Shown in pieces: positions 1 through 9,623 of a DNA stretch of 64,000 nucleotides. The translations under genes and the position numbers were made by a program. This DNA comes from Prostheceraeus crozeri. Its lineage: Eukaryota; Platyhelminthes; Polycladida; Euryleptidae. Every line of letters starts with the position of its first letter. The first letter of the stretch is position 1. The notes beneath the pieces are model-generated. The model saw only the letters and a list, made by a program, of their open reading frames with translations. It was not told where the DNA came from and ran no database searches. The stretch lies in contig CAJQUW010003229.1 in the NCBI GenBank assembly GCA_907163375.1, positions 21,615-85,614 on the forward strand, read 5' to 3'.

Positions 1-750
1 ATGAAAGTGCATTCCGATAATTTGATTTAAGAGTACCACCAATCACTGGAGTCCAATAAAGGCTGTTGTGACTTCACTTATTAACTTTCTTGCTCACAAA
101 CTTTCTTCATTTGATAACACATGATCTCGTTGTTTAAATGTATAAATTAATCAATAATTTTTTAATATCAGCTGTTGCTTAGATGTTTTGGATTCGAATC
201 TAAATTCCATACTTTTTGATTCCAGATATCTATTTTCGAAAAGTATACAGCTTATGTACAGATAACGGTTGTAAGTGCAATATACTTGATGGTTTATACA
301 ACACGTACATAATTATTTTTTATTATAATATCAAGGATATTACACTTGGCGACGAGGTGAAACCGAATCAACTCATTATTTCAAGGAAACATCAAATTTG
401 AGGAATCTGATTGATAAGTATAACTTTTTACTCTTAAATAATTTCAGAAATTAAACATTTTCTATGGCAGCTCCTGTTCAAAGAATTGAGCCTTGATGTA
501 AACAATGCGACTTCAATATTTGGTTTCGTAAATTTGAGATGTTATCAAGAATGGCAAAGATAGAAGAAACTGCTAAGTTGATTTTCTAATGACCAATTTA
601 GACAAAACGATTTTTCAAGCAGTCATAGGTACATCATGATATAGTAGAATTTTTGCGCGACCGCAACTCATCTCAAGATAAATTTCTCAGTAGGATTGAA
701 TTTTTTACGATTTCACACACCGGTTCATTTGATACGCATCAAAATTACAA
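1..750 (+). other. Ty3/Gypsy 5' region, no clear gene
   Basis: No convincing coding frame is visible. It lies directly upstream of a gag-like zinc-knuckle frame on the same strand, so it is probably the leader and N-terminal gag part of the same decayed Ty3/Gypsy element. A GC-richer stretch near 345-362 (TTGGCGACGAGG) looks like the leader region found just after the 5' LTR of such elements, but no LTR pair can be shown here. Confidence 0.35.
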
Positions 751-1209
751 ATGCTATATGAGAATTTTGATCCTACTAGTATCAGAGAGGAAACTTTGAA
801 TGTCAACTTTCCAAAATCTCTCAGTCCTGAACTGTGCATTCGTCGACCAAAAAGTTTGAGTGAATGCGTTCAGATATGCAATTCCTTGGTATTAAGTAGT
901 TCATCACTATGCACAGCTGCTATTTCGCAATCTAAGAAGGTTCCTGAGAGTGACAAAACTACTAACAGTCAAAGGAAATGCTTCAGATGTGGTTCAAATA
1001 GCCATATTGCTTCTGACTCCAAATGTCCGGCTCGAAATGCTACATGCAATTCGTGCAAGAAGACAGGTCACTTTTCGACTGTATGTAATTCCAAAAATCG
1101 TAATCTTAACATCTCCGGTAGGACTAATTTACAAAAGAATTTCACAGTAGACATGAATGACCTGCATAGTGATTCTGGAGCACAAGTTAACTCAAGTACT
1201 CACCAGTGA
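751..1209 (+). pseudogene. gag: Ty3/Gypsy gag nucleocapsid fragment
   Basis: Gag packages the retrotransposon RNA in cytoplasmic particles. The 152-residue open frame carries two adjacent zinc knuckles around residues 77-112: a CFRCG...H...C unit followed by CNSCKKTGHFSTVC, the CCHC arrangement of nucleocapsid proteins. The matrix and capsid parts usual for gag are not recognisable upstream, so this is a truncated piece. It ends where the protease frame begins in the -1 frame, as expected for gag-pro in this group. The remainder of the element is displaced 34 kb downstream by the Polinton insertion. Confidence 0.75.
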
Positions 1210-1415
1210 ATAAGCCATACATAACCATTGCGATCAGTACTGATTTCGCAAGTGTAAACTTGTCTTTATTCGTAGATACAGGTTCGGATGTATCGAATCT
1301 ACCGTTTTCATACTATTCACAGTATTTTAATTCTCCTCTGGAATCATTCAGAAATGCTAGATTAAGAAATTTCAATCAATCTGACATTTCGGTAATCGGT
1401 GTTCTGACTAATGTC
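1206..1415 (+). pseudogene. pro: Ty3/Gypsy aspartic protease, cut by Polinton P1
   Basis: This is the retroviral-type aspartic protease that matures Gag-Pol. The diagnostic active-site motif FVDTGSDVS is present about 25 residues into the frame. The frame overlaps the end of gag by a few bases in the -1 frame. The gene is interrupted after its TAATGTC target (1409-1415) by P1, and the same protein sequence resumes at 35544-35551 without loss, proving that the two halves belong to one element. The apparent continuation to 1466 is read-through into the Polinton TIR. Confidence 0.8.
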
Positions 1416-1622
1416 AGTAATGTATGTATGACTCCCCCAGACCACCACCCCCATCAACCAAAATAAATTTTGGGACATACACCCAAGTTTTTTAAAAAAT
1501 TATTTAAGAAAAAATATGCACCAAGTTACAAAAAATAATGCAATAAAAAGGAATACTAATATCTAAAAAATAAATTAAAAGTAATAATTATGGCGATCTG
1601 GGGGAGTCATACATACATTACT
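1416..1622. repeat. Fold-back palindrome at the P1 terminus
   Basis: The outermost 26 bases of the element (1416-1441, beginning AGTAATGTATG) recur as their exact reverse complement at 1597-1622, so the terminal 207 bases can fold into a long stem with an AT-rich loop. The right end shows the same arrangement (about 35263-35288 against 35518-35543, slightly degraded). Confidence 0.75.
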
Positions 1623-2005
1623 TAGGAATGAGAAATGAAAAATAAGAAAATGATACAATTTTGTAAATATTGAAAAATTGAAATATTTTTAAAATATAAA
1701 ATATTTTGTAAATATGAAACGTCAGAATATTTTATTAAAAATGGAAGAAAACGAAAAGTCAATTCTGCCTTCAGCACCTACTGAAAAGGAATCATTATAT
1801 CCTTCAATAATTAAGAATGATAATGACTGGACTTTTAAAACACAAAACGAAATTATGACTGAGATAAACCTAGCAAAGCGTAAAGATAGAGTACGGTATA
1901 TGAAAGATAAAGAATCACAATTATTATTAAAATTAGAACATTATGATAAATTAAGAAAAAGATGGGTTAAAGTTAAGAATGTAACACAAGGTATAGGAAT
2001 ATTTT
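1416..2005. repeat. P1 left terminal inverted repeat
   Basis: It matches the inverted right end (34971-35543 plus 32456-32566, split by a LINE). It covers the terminal palindromic module, an AT-rich spacer and the first ~95 codons of the terminal membrane-protein gene. Homology to the right copy ends soon after the GIG motif of that gene. The right copy has additional short repeats of an ACTTGGTGCATA-like unit (about 35350-35480), so the two ends have diverged slightly. Confidence 0.85.
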
Positions 2006-2404
2006 TTAACAGAAAGTTTAGGAATATTTACAATTATAATAACTTCAGGTGTTTTAGCAATTCCAGTAGTTGCTACAGCTTTAACAAGTACAGGTCTTTT
2101 TGCAACTTCAACTACTACAATTTTAGAAAAATCTTTAGTATCAAAGAAACAGAAATCATTAAAAAGGAAATATCAACATGTTAAAGAAGTATATGATAAA
2201 CTTCATTATCATTTTCAAAGATCAATTGGTGATAATATTATTACCTTAGAGGAGATAGAAGCTTTTGATAAAATAGCTCATGAAGTAAGTAAACAACCTA
2301 AAATGATAACACAAGGAGGAAAAGAGGGTAAAGAAGATAATTCAGCTTTTTTAGAAGAAATTAAAACGTTAGTAGAATCTTTAGAACAAAATATAAAAAA
2401 GTAA
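1714..2404 (+). pseudogene. P1 terminal membrane-type protein (frameshifted)
   Basis: Function unknown. The N-terminal half is charged (a KDRVRYMKDKESQ block near residues 65-77) and is followed in the intact relative at 18802-19485 by a ~45-residue hydrophobic stretch typical of membrane segments. In this copy one extra T near 2005 shifts the frame just after VTQGIGIF, so the hydrophobic segment is lost from the main frame; it can still be traced in the next frame down to about 2404. The gene starts inside the TIR, so its 5' half also exists at the right end of P1. It heads the rightward TM / coiled-coil / penton-like block. Confidence 0.6.
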
Positions 2405-2432
2405 TCAGAAAAAGTAATCATTATACATAACA

Positions 2433-3332
2433 ATGTTTATGTTGTATTCCAATGATAACACAAAATTCAAATATTATATTTTAAAAATGGATAAGATCAA
2501 AGCTGATAATGAAAAAAGAATCAAACAATTAGAAGAATTAATAAAAGAGAAAAATATTATGAAAGAAAATCATAGACAAAATAGAATGATGAAAGCTGGT
2601 GTTCAATCTGAAATGGAAGAAAAAATACAATTAACAAAACAAATAAAAACAGATTTGAAGAATAATGCAAAATCGTTAAAAGAACTTGGAAAAGAAGTAG
2701 TACAGTTAAATATAAAAGAAAAAGAAAAATGGATAATTTGGGATTATTAGAATGAAACATAGATAAAAAATTGCCGAAATCAATGTTATTTGGTCATTCT
2801 ATTACATTCATAGATGGAAAAGGACAAACTAGATTCTTTTTAGGTGGTGATGAATTAAAGATAGGTTTCAAAGATGAATTAATTTTTACAGCTGATGGAG
2901 CAACATTTAGGTTAGATAAAAATTTTGTAGATCTTTTAAGAGGTGCAAATTTAAATCATTATGATGTATATGAATTGAGAAATTATAAAGCAATATTAGA
3001 TCAAGTTAAAGCCACAGATTTTAAATTCATATGTAAGACCAGTATCATCAACATCACCAACATCTTCATCTACTCGTAGTTTTAAATCATATTCAAGAAC
3101 AGGAAAAGGCATGTCTTTAAAGAATAATAATAATAAGACAACTGTTTTCCTTCCTGATGATCCACAAGAATTAATAAATAGACTAGAGATCTTAGTATCA
3201 GCAACAAAAGAAGGACATAATTCTAGTTTCAATGAACTTCATGCAATATTGAAAAGACTATTAGAAAAAGGATTAATAAATAAAAAAGATTGTTCTAGTT
3301 TGAGTAAAATTTTTATAAGTGAACAAATTTTT
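2433..3332 (+). pseudogene. P1 conserved coiled-coil Polinton protein (broken)
   Basis: This matches the intact 296-residue gene at 17856-18746. An N-terminal Lys/Glu-rich coiled coil (KRIKQLEELIKEKN) is followed by a globular part with FVDLLRGANLNHYDVYEL and by a C-terminal helical module starting FLPDDPQELINRLEIL. Frame changes near 2750 and 3040-3110 split it into three pieces. Proteins with the same DP.EL..RL module recur in animal Polintons as I know the family; their function is not established, and a virion or assembly role is my inference from its place between the membrane protein and the penton-like gene. Confidence 0.6.
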
Positions 3333-3339
3333 ATTTTTA

Positions 3340-3510
3340 AAAAAATCAATGAAAAAGAGTTAGAAAAAATTAATAATCATTTAGAAATCTAATTGATATT
3401 TTAAGTTCATCAAAATTTAGTACGACATCAAAATTTATAGCAACTACTTCATCACATACTTGTAATTTAGATCCTATTATTCATTTAGAACAAGGTAAAC
3501 ATTATGAAGT
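3340..3510 (+). pseudogene. P1 penton-like protein, N-terminal part (cut by P2)
   Basis: The frame resembles the first ~55 residues of the P2 homologue (17556-17717): a KINNHLE helix, then a Ser/Thr-rich strand region and LEQGKHYEV. Reading continues in the same frame at 19912 (ALTSFSTFN), on the other side of P2, with the 6-bp target TGAAGT duplicated. A missing A near 3389 also shifts the frame, so the gene was broken by more than the insertion. Confidence 0.6.
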
Positions 3511-3520
3511 AGTAGTATAT

Positions 3521-3586
3521 AGTGTGACATCCGGCGCGACGCTTCGCTTCGCTTTGCTTCGCTTCGCTTGCGCCGGATGTCACACT
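3521..3586. repeat. GC-rich hairpin beside the P2 terminus
   Basis: A perfect 17-bp inverted repeat (3521-3537 with 3570-3586, core GACATCCGGCGC) encloses a 32-base loop of CTTCG repeats. It lies 10 bases from the element tip, and its mirror copy sits at the right end (about 19830-19895). It is far richer in GC than its surroundings. A role in end replication or packaging is possible but only inferred. Confidence 0.85.
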
Positions 3587-3720
3587 TTTGCGGGTTTTTT
3601 CAAAAATCAAAATTTCAAAAATTTCAAAAATTTAGGTAGACTTCAAATTTCACGTGGCCGAAGGCCGAAGGGCGAAAATTTAAGCGTTTTTAAAAATACC
3701 CAATTTTCAAATTTTTCAAA

Positions 3721-3960
3721 ATCTCAAAATTTGAGAATTACAATTTTCACCCTTAAAATCATGACCGTTCCAGGACACCGAAAAATCATAAAAGTTAAGA
3801 ATCTCAAAATTTGAGAATTACAATTTTCACCCTTAAAATCATGACCGTTCCAGGACACCGAAAAATCATAAAAGTTAAGAATCTCAAAATTTGAGAATTA
3901 CAATTTTCTCGCTTAAATCATGACCGTTCCAGGACACCGAAAATCATAAAAGTTGAGAAT
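3721..3960. repeat. 80-bp tandem repeats in P2 left TIR
   Basis: Three head-to-tail units starting at 3721, 3801 and 3881, each with ATCTCAAAATTTGAGAAT (itself palindromic) and GACCGTTCCAGGACACCG. The third copy has small deletions. The same unit occurs in the P2 right TIR (19550-19700) and degenerate in the P3 left end (43060-43190). Confidence 0.85.
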
Positions 3961-4013
3961 TTCAAATTCATGAATTTTATCCATCTTTCAGGTTTTCAAA
4001 ATATATCATGTGA

Positions 4014-4140
4014 CTAAAAATATTTCTTTAAAAATGGAAGAAACAAAAGTGGATGAAACAAAAGTGGAAGAAACCGCAAGAATATATCCTTCGTTTTCTC
4101 AATTAAAAACAAGTGAAATGGTTCTCAATTATTATTAAGA
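4014..4140 (+). pseudogene. Terminal membrane-protein gene fragment in P2 left TIR
   Basis: The first ~35 codons of the gene at 18802-19485 are repeated here because the TIR overlaps its 5' end. The frame shows the MEET...ARIYPSF start (with an internal duplication of the DETK block), then degenerates after about 4120; a short LLRLEHYDKLRRR-like piece follows in a broken frame. It is a by-product of the TIR, not a gene. Confidence 0.6.
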
Positions 4141-4902
4141 TTAGAGCATTATGATAAATTAAGAAGACGCAATTATTACTTAGACATTCTTCGTTTTGTA
4201 TTCCCAACATTATTTAAAGTACTAATTGTGTGAACTAGAAGATCATTGTAACTCATAAACTCAAAATTATTCAATGAACCCGTACACTGGCTGATAATTG
4301 AAGAGAGAGAAACATCTAGCAGCTTTCCCCTAAAATTATCGTGCTATCTCTTGTCATTTCAATTTACCCATCGGTAAACTTTTGACATTTCAACTTACGC
4401 GTGCGTAAAGTTTTGACATTTCAATTTACCCCTACGTAAATTATTTTCAGAATCTGTTTTCAAAATCTATTTTCAAAGTCTGTTTTCAAATTCAGTTTTA
4501 GAAATCGATTTGCAAAATTCATTTAGCGTTTGCCAAACACATACGGGTAGTAAAGTACTTCCCAATGTGAAGACATGACTAGATTAAGCACATAAGAGTG
4601 CATTGTCAATAAAAGCAAATGACAATAAAATTCTTCTTGTGAACTCAGAACGCATAAACGCCGATATGCGGGTTAGTTGTTATGGCAATTTTAAACAATC
4701 ATTTTAACGATAAAACATATTAACAAATGAAGTTCATGAAGAAAATGGAATATGTAAAACAATATAGATTAGAATAATTATAATATAATCATTTCAAAAT
4801 CGAATAAGTAGTAAGGAAAGTCATCATTAGAGAACAGTTTTAAATCAATACCCCCTCCCTTCTGACTTCTAGGGGTCCCTTAAGAAATTTTTTTATTATA
4901 AA
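4141..4902. other. P2 subterminal non-coding region
   Basis: No gene seen. The stretch 4340-4445 holds three units of a TTTGACATTTCAATTTAC-like repeat, each ending in a small palindrome around GTAAA (for example TTTACCCATCGGTAAA). It is followed by several TCTGTTTTCAAA-type units (4447-4510). The rest is AT-rich and unremarkable. Confidence 0.5.
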
Positions 4903-5325
4903 ATGAGCAACATAAAGGAGTTTTTTAAATTATATGGAACGCAAACCACGACAAATTTCGACCTAAAGAAAATCGCAAATGAATTGGGAATAAAGAATTT
5001 TCATGTTCTAATGAGAGACCCAATTACAATTCCTAAAAAATAGGCCAACTGTAAATTTCATAACAAATCTTCATACGACAGATGAAAAAGGTGTACATTG
5101 GTCAGCAGGACGAAGAAATATAAACTGTTCTAATTATTATTTTGACTCATACAGACTTCCACCTACAAACGAAGTCAAAAAATTACTTGGCAATGGAATT
5201 TATAATACATTTCAAATTCAAAAACCAGGAACTACATATTGCGGTCAATTATGTCTTTATGTTTTATTTAAATAACAGGAAGGAGTACCATTTCTAGATA
5301 TTATGTTAGAATTGAACGAACCGTA
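4903..5325 (+). pseudogene. PRO: P2 adenain-like cysteine protease (frameshifted)
   Basis: Homologue of the intact P3 protease at 43394-43852, the enzyme that in adenoviruses and Polintons matures virion proteins. The catalytic regions are recognisable: VHWSAG with the His, a YYFDSY strand, FQIQKPGTTYCGQLC with the Gln and nucleophilic Cys. One extra C near 5020 shifts the frame after VLMRD, and an in-frame TAA interrupts the C-terminus near 5275. It is the only plus-strand gene at this end, convergent with the PLA2-integrase. Confidence 0.8.
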
Positions 5326-5360
5326 GGCTCTATGGCTACGCCTAATGAAAATAATGATAA

Positions 5361-6739
5361 TTAAAAATCAGTTCGTTGTAATTCATTTTGATAAAATCGG
5401 CCACTGATATTTTCATCATCTAAATCTTTGATTTCGTAAGTAATCGGATAAGTTTGATTTATTTTGCAAACTTCAAATATTTCTTTAGTTCAGTATCCGA
5501 CGAAGCCTTTTTCAAATTTATTCTTATATTTAAATATTCTAACTCTATCTCCAATTTTAAATTTCGGCTTAAGTTTCTGCAAATTCGGATTACTCTCATT
5601 CAAATTATTATTTTCGTTCGAATAATTATTCTCGAATATTTTCTTTCGGATTAAATCAGGGTCGTCAGAAGCATTCTTTGGAGTTTCTTCAATACCAGAA
5701 TGAACTTTATTATTGTACTTTTCTACAATTCCTGGTAATATCTTCAACCATTTCTGATTTCTTTGCTCTTGAATTTCTTGAATAATTTATTTTTTAACGT
5801 CCGATTGAATCTTTCTATCACTACAGCTTTTCCAGCGTTTTCAGTTGAATAAACAGTTTCAAATAGTGGCTGAACGTTTCGGTTATAAAATTCCGACCCT
5901 TTATCAACAAACAATTTTTTTGGCTTTCTCTTACTTTCTTTAAAGATTTCTTCAAACGCATATTTAACTGATAGACCACTTTTATTTTTTAAAGGCTTTA
6001 CCCAAGCGTATCATGTATATAAATCTATAACGGTCAATGCGTATTTGTAGTCCCTTTCATTCGGCATATGAATAAGATCACCACTCCAAATATCATCTTT
6101 ATTAAATACTTTTAATTTCAATAAATATTTAGGCTTTCTATATTCTTTATGAATTTCGGACGCATAGCGTCCTAGGTCATTCGACATTTCAGACGCGTAG
6201 GTTCGAGCGTTGCTCTCAGACAGCTTTGCTGTCGTTTCATTTAAACCCTGGCCGAATAATATTTTAGCTTGAAAAGCTTTCTTAACAAACATTCTTTCAA
6301 TTTTTTCTCTAAATGTAGGATTCTGAATACTATCTAATTCTTGAATCATCTTCTTATCAGCTGCATGACGAGAACTTAGATCATGATTTCGATAAGCTAA
6401 ATCATGTCTATAAGCGGCGGCATCTACTCTATTTATTGGTTCTTCACCTGGTTTCGGATTATTATTCTCATCTAGTCTTATATCTAATCGAGTTCCTGGA
6501 CCGGTATATGAATGACCAAGAAGATGTTTTTCTTTTGAATATTTACTCCAAATAAATCCAGGAAAGTTTTCTAATGTTTTTTGTATGTCACCACCGTAGG
6601 TAGTAGCCAAACTTTGTTTGTCGTCGTTACCTTCATAAATTTTACAATTTGAGGTTTTATGTACTTTTAAGAGATAATTCAATAAATCTAAATTAGAAAT
6701 TTTTAATTTAATTAAATTTTCGGAATTTTTAGAATTCAT
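5361..6739 (-). pseudogene. INT: P2 phospholipase A2-integrase fusion (broken)
   Basis: One reading frame from 6739 joins a parvovirus-VP1-like phospholipase A2 domain (Ca-binding loop YTGPGT, catalytic HDLAY, downstream RHAADKKM Asp) to a retroviral-type DDE integrase (first Asp in GDLIHM; second in FVDKGSEF; Glu in VIERFNRTL). The start chosen is the Met shared with P3; the frame is open further upstream to 6808. A TGA (6008-6010) interrupts the core just after ALTVIDLYT, the frame moves by -1 before KWLKILPG, and a further stop near 5489 cuts the C-terminal SH3-like part (KFKIGDRVRIFKYKNKF). Integrase inserts the element DNA; the lipase would act on membranes in a virion. Relative to P3 there is a 12-residue in-frame insertion after YEGND. 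Confidence 0.85.
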
Positions 6740-6764
6740 TTTAAAAGATAAAATAAATGTTTTA

Positions 6765-6870
6765 CCTAATAGAACCAAAGGTTCTGAGGCTTTAGCCGAT
6801 CGGACCAAAGGTCCTCAGGTTACTAACCTATAGAACCAAAGGTCCTGAGGTTATTACCGAATCATACTAG
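6765..6870. repeat. Cluster of mini-hairpins upstream of P2 integrase
   Basis: Successive small stems with 3-base loops: AGAACC-AAA-GGTTCT (6770-6784), GGC-TTTA-GCC, GGACC-AAA-GGTCC (about 6802-6814) and GGTTACTAACC, all in an otherwise AT-rich spacer. The same cluster type recurs at 9511-9625, 28779-28855, 45240-45297 and 47990-48080. Confidence 0.7.
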
Positions 6871-6941
6871 GACTTAGATATATTCCAGAACCATCTTTTG
6901 TTTCTTTAATTTCAATTAAATCATCAACATTGTGGAGAATA

Positions 6942-7336
6942 TTTTTGAGAACTCTTTTTTCCTTCATCAACTAAATTTAATTTACTAATAAAATTCTCTA
7001 CTATTCCTTCTCCCCTAGCAACTTTCTCTAACTCCCTATTATGACGTTTTGTTCTTCTAATGCTGCTTTCTCTGATTTATTTTTATTTACTGCTTGGACA
7101 ATACCAGCTGTCCCACCTGCAACACTTCCTGCTGCTGCTATGCCTCCTATTATTAGAGGAATTAATGGGAGAATTCCACCATCCTTTTCATCTTGCAATT
7201 TAATATTCTCTATCATTGGTTTATTTATGTAATACTTTTTTTTATTAATAGTAATAGTTTTAGGGGTATTTTTGTCAACAATATTACGTAATTTTAATTC
7301 AACAGTTTTATTATTATTACTTTTCGCTTGCGACAT
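6942..7336 (-). pseudogene. P2 pX-like hydrophobic minor virion protein (frameshifted)
   Basis: The frame has a basic, Lys/Asn-rich N-terminus, then a Gly/Ala-rich hydrophobic segment GGILPLIPLIIGGIAAAG and SVAGGTAGIVQAVN around residues 53-85. This layout resembles adenovirus core protein X/pVI-type membrane-active peptides, which is the basis for the call; sequence identity cannot be tested here. One base is missing near 7045, so the P3 C-terminus (ELEKVARGDGIVDNF) is out of frame. It lies between the integrase and the capsid gene on the same strand. Confidence 0.55.
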
Positions 7337-7448
7337 TTTTAGTAAAAAAATTTTAATTTATCAAGAATTTTAATCTATTCTAGTTATGAAAAATTTTTAG
7401 TTAAGAATTTTTTAATCTATTCTAGTTATGAAAAAAATTAAATTAATT

Positions 7449-8776
7449 TATTCTAGCCATCTACCCATTAAGAACTTCAATAGAATATTTTGCATCTTCT
7501 AGCAATAAACCATAAGCCATCAATGAAGTTGTGGAATCTTTCTTTTCAATTTTAATTGTTACATCACAACCATTTTTAATAATATCTTCTGATTGTGCAC
7601 TTAAATCGAAACAGAAAACAGGATATAAATGTCTCCAATCTCCAGGAGTTAATTGTGGTTCAACTCCAAATTCTATACAAACATTTCGATAAGAATCATA
7701 TCCTTCCATAAATTGATTATTAGTATCATCGAATCTTAATGGATCAATTGGATATCGGGTTTGATTTAATGAAACTTGTAAACTTCGAATTGTATTAATA
7801 TGAAAAAGATTGTTGTTCTTATCAAAACTTGGAGAATTATTTCTTTGAAAAGTTAGTAATAAATATCTTGGAGTATTCGCAGTTCTAGTAAAATGCCAGT
7901 TAAATCTTTGTTCGGAAAAAGTTACTGAACTAGCAGTACGCTTTAGAAAATTTACTGGAATTGGTTTGTTAGTATTTAATCTTTTTGCAAGGCTGTTTAA
8001 ATCTTTAAACTAGGAGTAATATGCTTAATCCACCATTCAAGTCTATCAATTTTTAAATATGCTTTTTTTCCAGTCTTACCAAAAAAGATTAATTCATTAT
8101 TTGCTGTACGATGAATTATTAATTTAAATTTTAATTGATATGATATTTTGTCATAATCTAAATATCCGAATAATGGAGACAATGACCAATTTACAGTCTG
8201 TTTACTTTTCTTGTTAAATTCACGTCTTTCTTTATATGCACTATTGTTTGTTTTATTTAAATGTTTTGCAATATTTTCTACATCTTTCGCAATTCCTGCT
8301 GCATCTGTTCCAGCGTGAGTTAAATCATCAACAATTATACCATCATTAGTATCAGGAAACCAACCTTCGATTTCATACTTTTTATTATTTTCACCAATTG
8401 TTACAAATCTAAGCATTGTATCAATTACACCTGGAGAATCACTTATTGTTTCTATATTTTGAGTTGCAACATCTAAACGCATTTGTGTAAATAATCTTGG
8501 AAAAAAATTATTCTCTAGTGCAATATTATCGGTTTCTGGTAATGGTGTTGTAAAATTGGCATCACTATACAAAGAATATTCACAGTGTAAAAATGAATCA
8601 GGTAGATATATATAACTCTGCTGATTATCAACTTCAAAAATTAAATCACCTCCAGTATTTACTCTACTGGAAGATCCGGGATTCATAGCAATTCTTATAT
8701 AGTCATTCTTTTTTTGATTGCAACTGACGAACGGAGGATCGTCTAATCTAAATTTATTTTCGATAAGCGAAGACAT
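7449..8776 (-). pseudogene. MCP: P2 major capsid protein, double jelly-roll (frameshifted)
   Basis: Two consecutive frames (259 residues from 8776, then a C-terminal part) together have the length and order of the Polinton major capsid protein. Supporting features are the N-terminal strand region DLIFEVDNQQSYIYLPDS, the NNFFPRLFTQMRLDV loop, and the C-terminal YPVFCFDLSAQSEDI and DVTIKIEK strands followed by LMAYGLLLED. This family forms the hexon-like shell of the virion. A frame change near 7985 and a TAG eight codons before the usual end (7458-7460) inactivate this copy. P3 carries a nearly identical gene with different stops. Confidence 0.75.
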
Positions 8777-8930
8777 TTTTATAAAAAATAATTTGACTTT
8801 TTGTTTTTCTCACACACAGAAAAGATTCTGCTAAAATAATTTTACTAAAAAAATTTTGCTGAGAAAATATTCCTAAAAAAATTTTACTAAAAAAATTTTA
8901 CTAAAAAAAATTTTACTAAAAAACATAATT

Positions 8931-9461
8931 TTAGAATTTTGCTAGACCAGCTACGCTACAGCTTTGCTGGTTAAACCGAAGGTTGCTGCTCACGCCATTT
9001 CCTCTTATTTCTTCAATTGAACGTTTTATGGCTACGCCTGATTTCTTCTTATGTTTACTATCAGACGGAGCTCCGCTCCTCAAGGTTTCCCCAACAGCTA
9101 TGTTAGCAATTTTATTTTTTGTTTCCTCTGAAAGTTTTTTTAAATTTTTTAGTTCTTCGGAATCATTCCTAAGTTTACGAATAGCTTCTAGTTGTTTTAA
9201 TTCGTTTTGAGACTTGACAGCATTTGATATTGCACTAGCTGTACTACCTATAGCAGCTGCTCCTTTTGCAGCAGATGTAATCAAATCTTTATTATTTTTA
9301 ATTAAGTTAACGATACTTCCAATACCAGAAAAGATGCCAGCTCCTTCCGTGTGAACTGTTTCTCTATTATCATAATGATAAACAGGATTCATACGTGGTT
9401 CATGAGCAATTCTTTGATTTGAAGCAAATTGTTTAAGATTGTGTTTATAAATTATAGGCAT
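8931..9461 (-). CDS. P2 pVI-like minor virion protein
   Basis: Open frame of 176 residues with no known-domain certainty. An N-terminal basic/aromatic part is followed by a small-residue amphipathic region starting GAGIFSGIGSIVNLIKNN and continuing AAKGAAAIGSTASAIS (residues 40-82), then a charged helix (LEAIRKLRNDSEELKNLKK). Gly-rich amphipathic helices near the N-terminus are typical of adenovirus pVI and of minor proteins that disrupt endosomes; that role is inferred. The C-terminal third is partly made of mini-hairpin inserts (stems at 8945-8970 and about 9061-9082), so its reading there is unlikely to be ancestral. It lies between the capsid and fibre-like genes on the same strand. Confidence 0.5.
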   Translation of the reverse strand: MPIIYKHNLKQFASNQRIAHEPRMNPVYHYDNRETVHTEGAGIFSGIGSIVNLIKNNKDLITSAAKGAAAIGSTASAISNAVKSQNELKQLEAIRKLRNDSEELKNLKKLSEETKNKIANIAVGETLRSGAPSDSKHKKKSGVAIKRSIEEIRGNGVSSNLRFNQQSCSVAGLAKF

Positions 9462-9510
9462 TTTTTAGGATTAAATTTGTCTTTTGGGAAAAAATATTTA
9501 CGATTGGTTA

Positions 9511-9623
9511 GTAACCTGAGGACCTTTGGTCCGTTTAATATTTGCGCTGAGATTTACGTTTATGATAAGGTAATAACCTCAGGACCTTCGCTCCGATAGG
9601 TTAGAAACCCACGACTTCGTCGA
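9511..9623. repeat. Mini-hairpin cluster between pVI-like and fibre-like genes
   Basis: GGTTAGTAACC, GGACC-TTT-GGTCC, GGTAATAACC, GGA-CCTTCG-CTCC and GAC-TTC-GTC stems follow each other within 110 bases. P3 has a slightly different set at the same place (47990-48080), so the cluster is rearranging between otherwise nearly identical copies. Confidence 0.7.

Larger units (their letters stand above)
3511..4110. repeat. P2 left terminal inverted repeat
   Basis: Inverted match to the right end (19395-19905). From the tip: AGTAGTATAT, a GC-rich hairpin (3521-3586), a GGCC-GAA-GGCC-GAA-GGGC cluster (3655-3674), AT-rich spacer with three 80-bp tandem units (from 3721, 3801 and 3881, each with GACCGTTCCAGGACACCG), and the first codons of the terminal membrane-protein gene. 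The right TIR has two units instead of three. Confidence 0.88.

Noticed and set aside
3524-3814. Open frame of 96 codons (repeated on the other strand at 19602-19916)
   Set aside because: It is a reading of the GC-rich hairpin and 80-bp TIR repeats; composition and position explain it, and no protein features are visible.
3721-3960. CRISPR-like array
   Set aside because: Units are contiguous 80-bp repeats without unique spacers, in a eukaryotic TIR.
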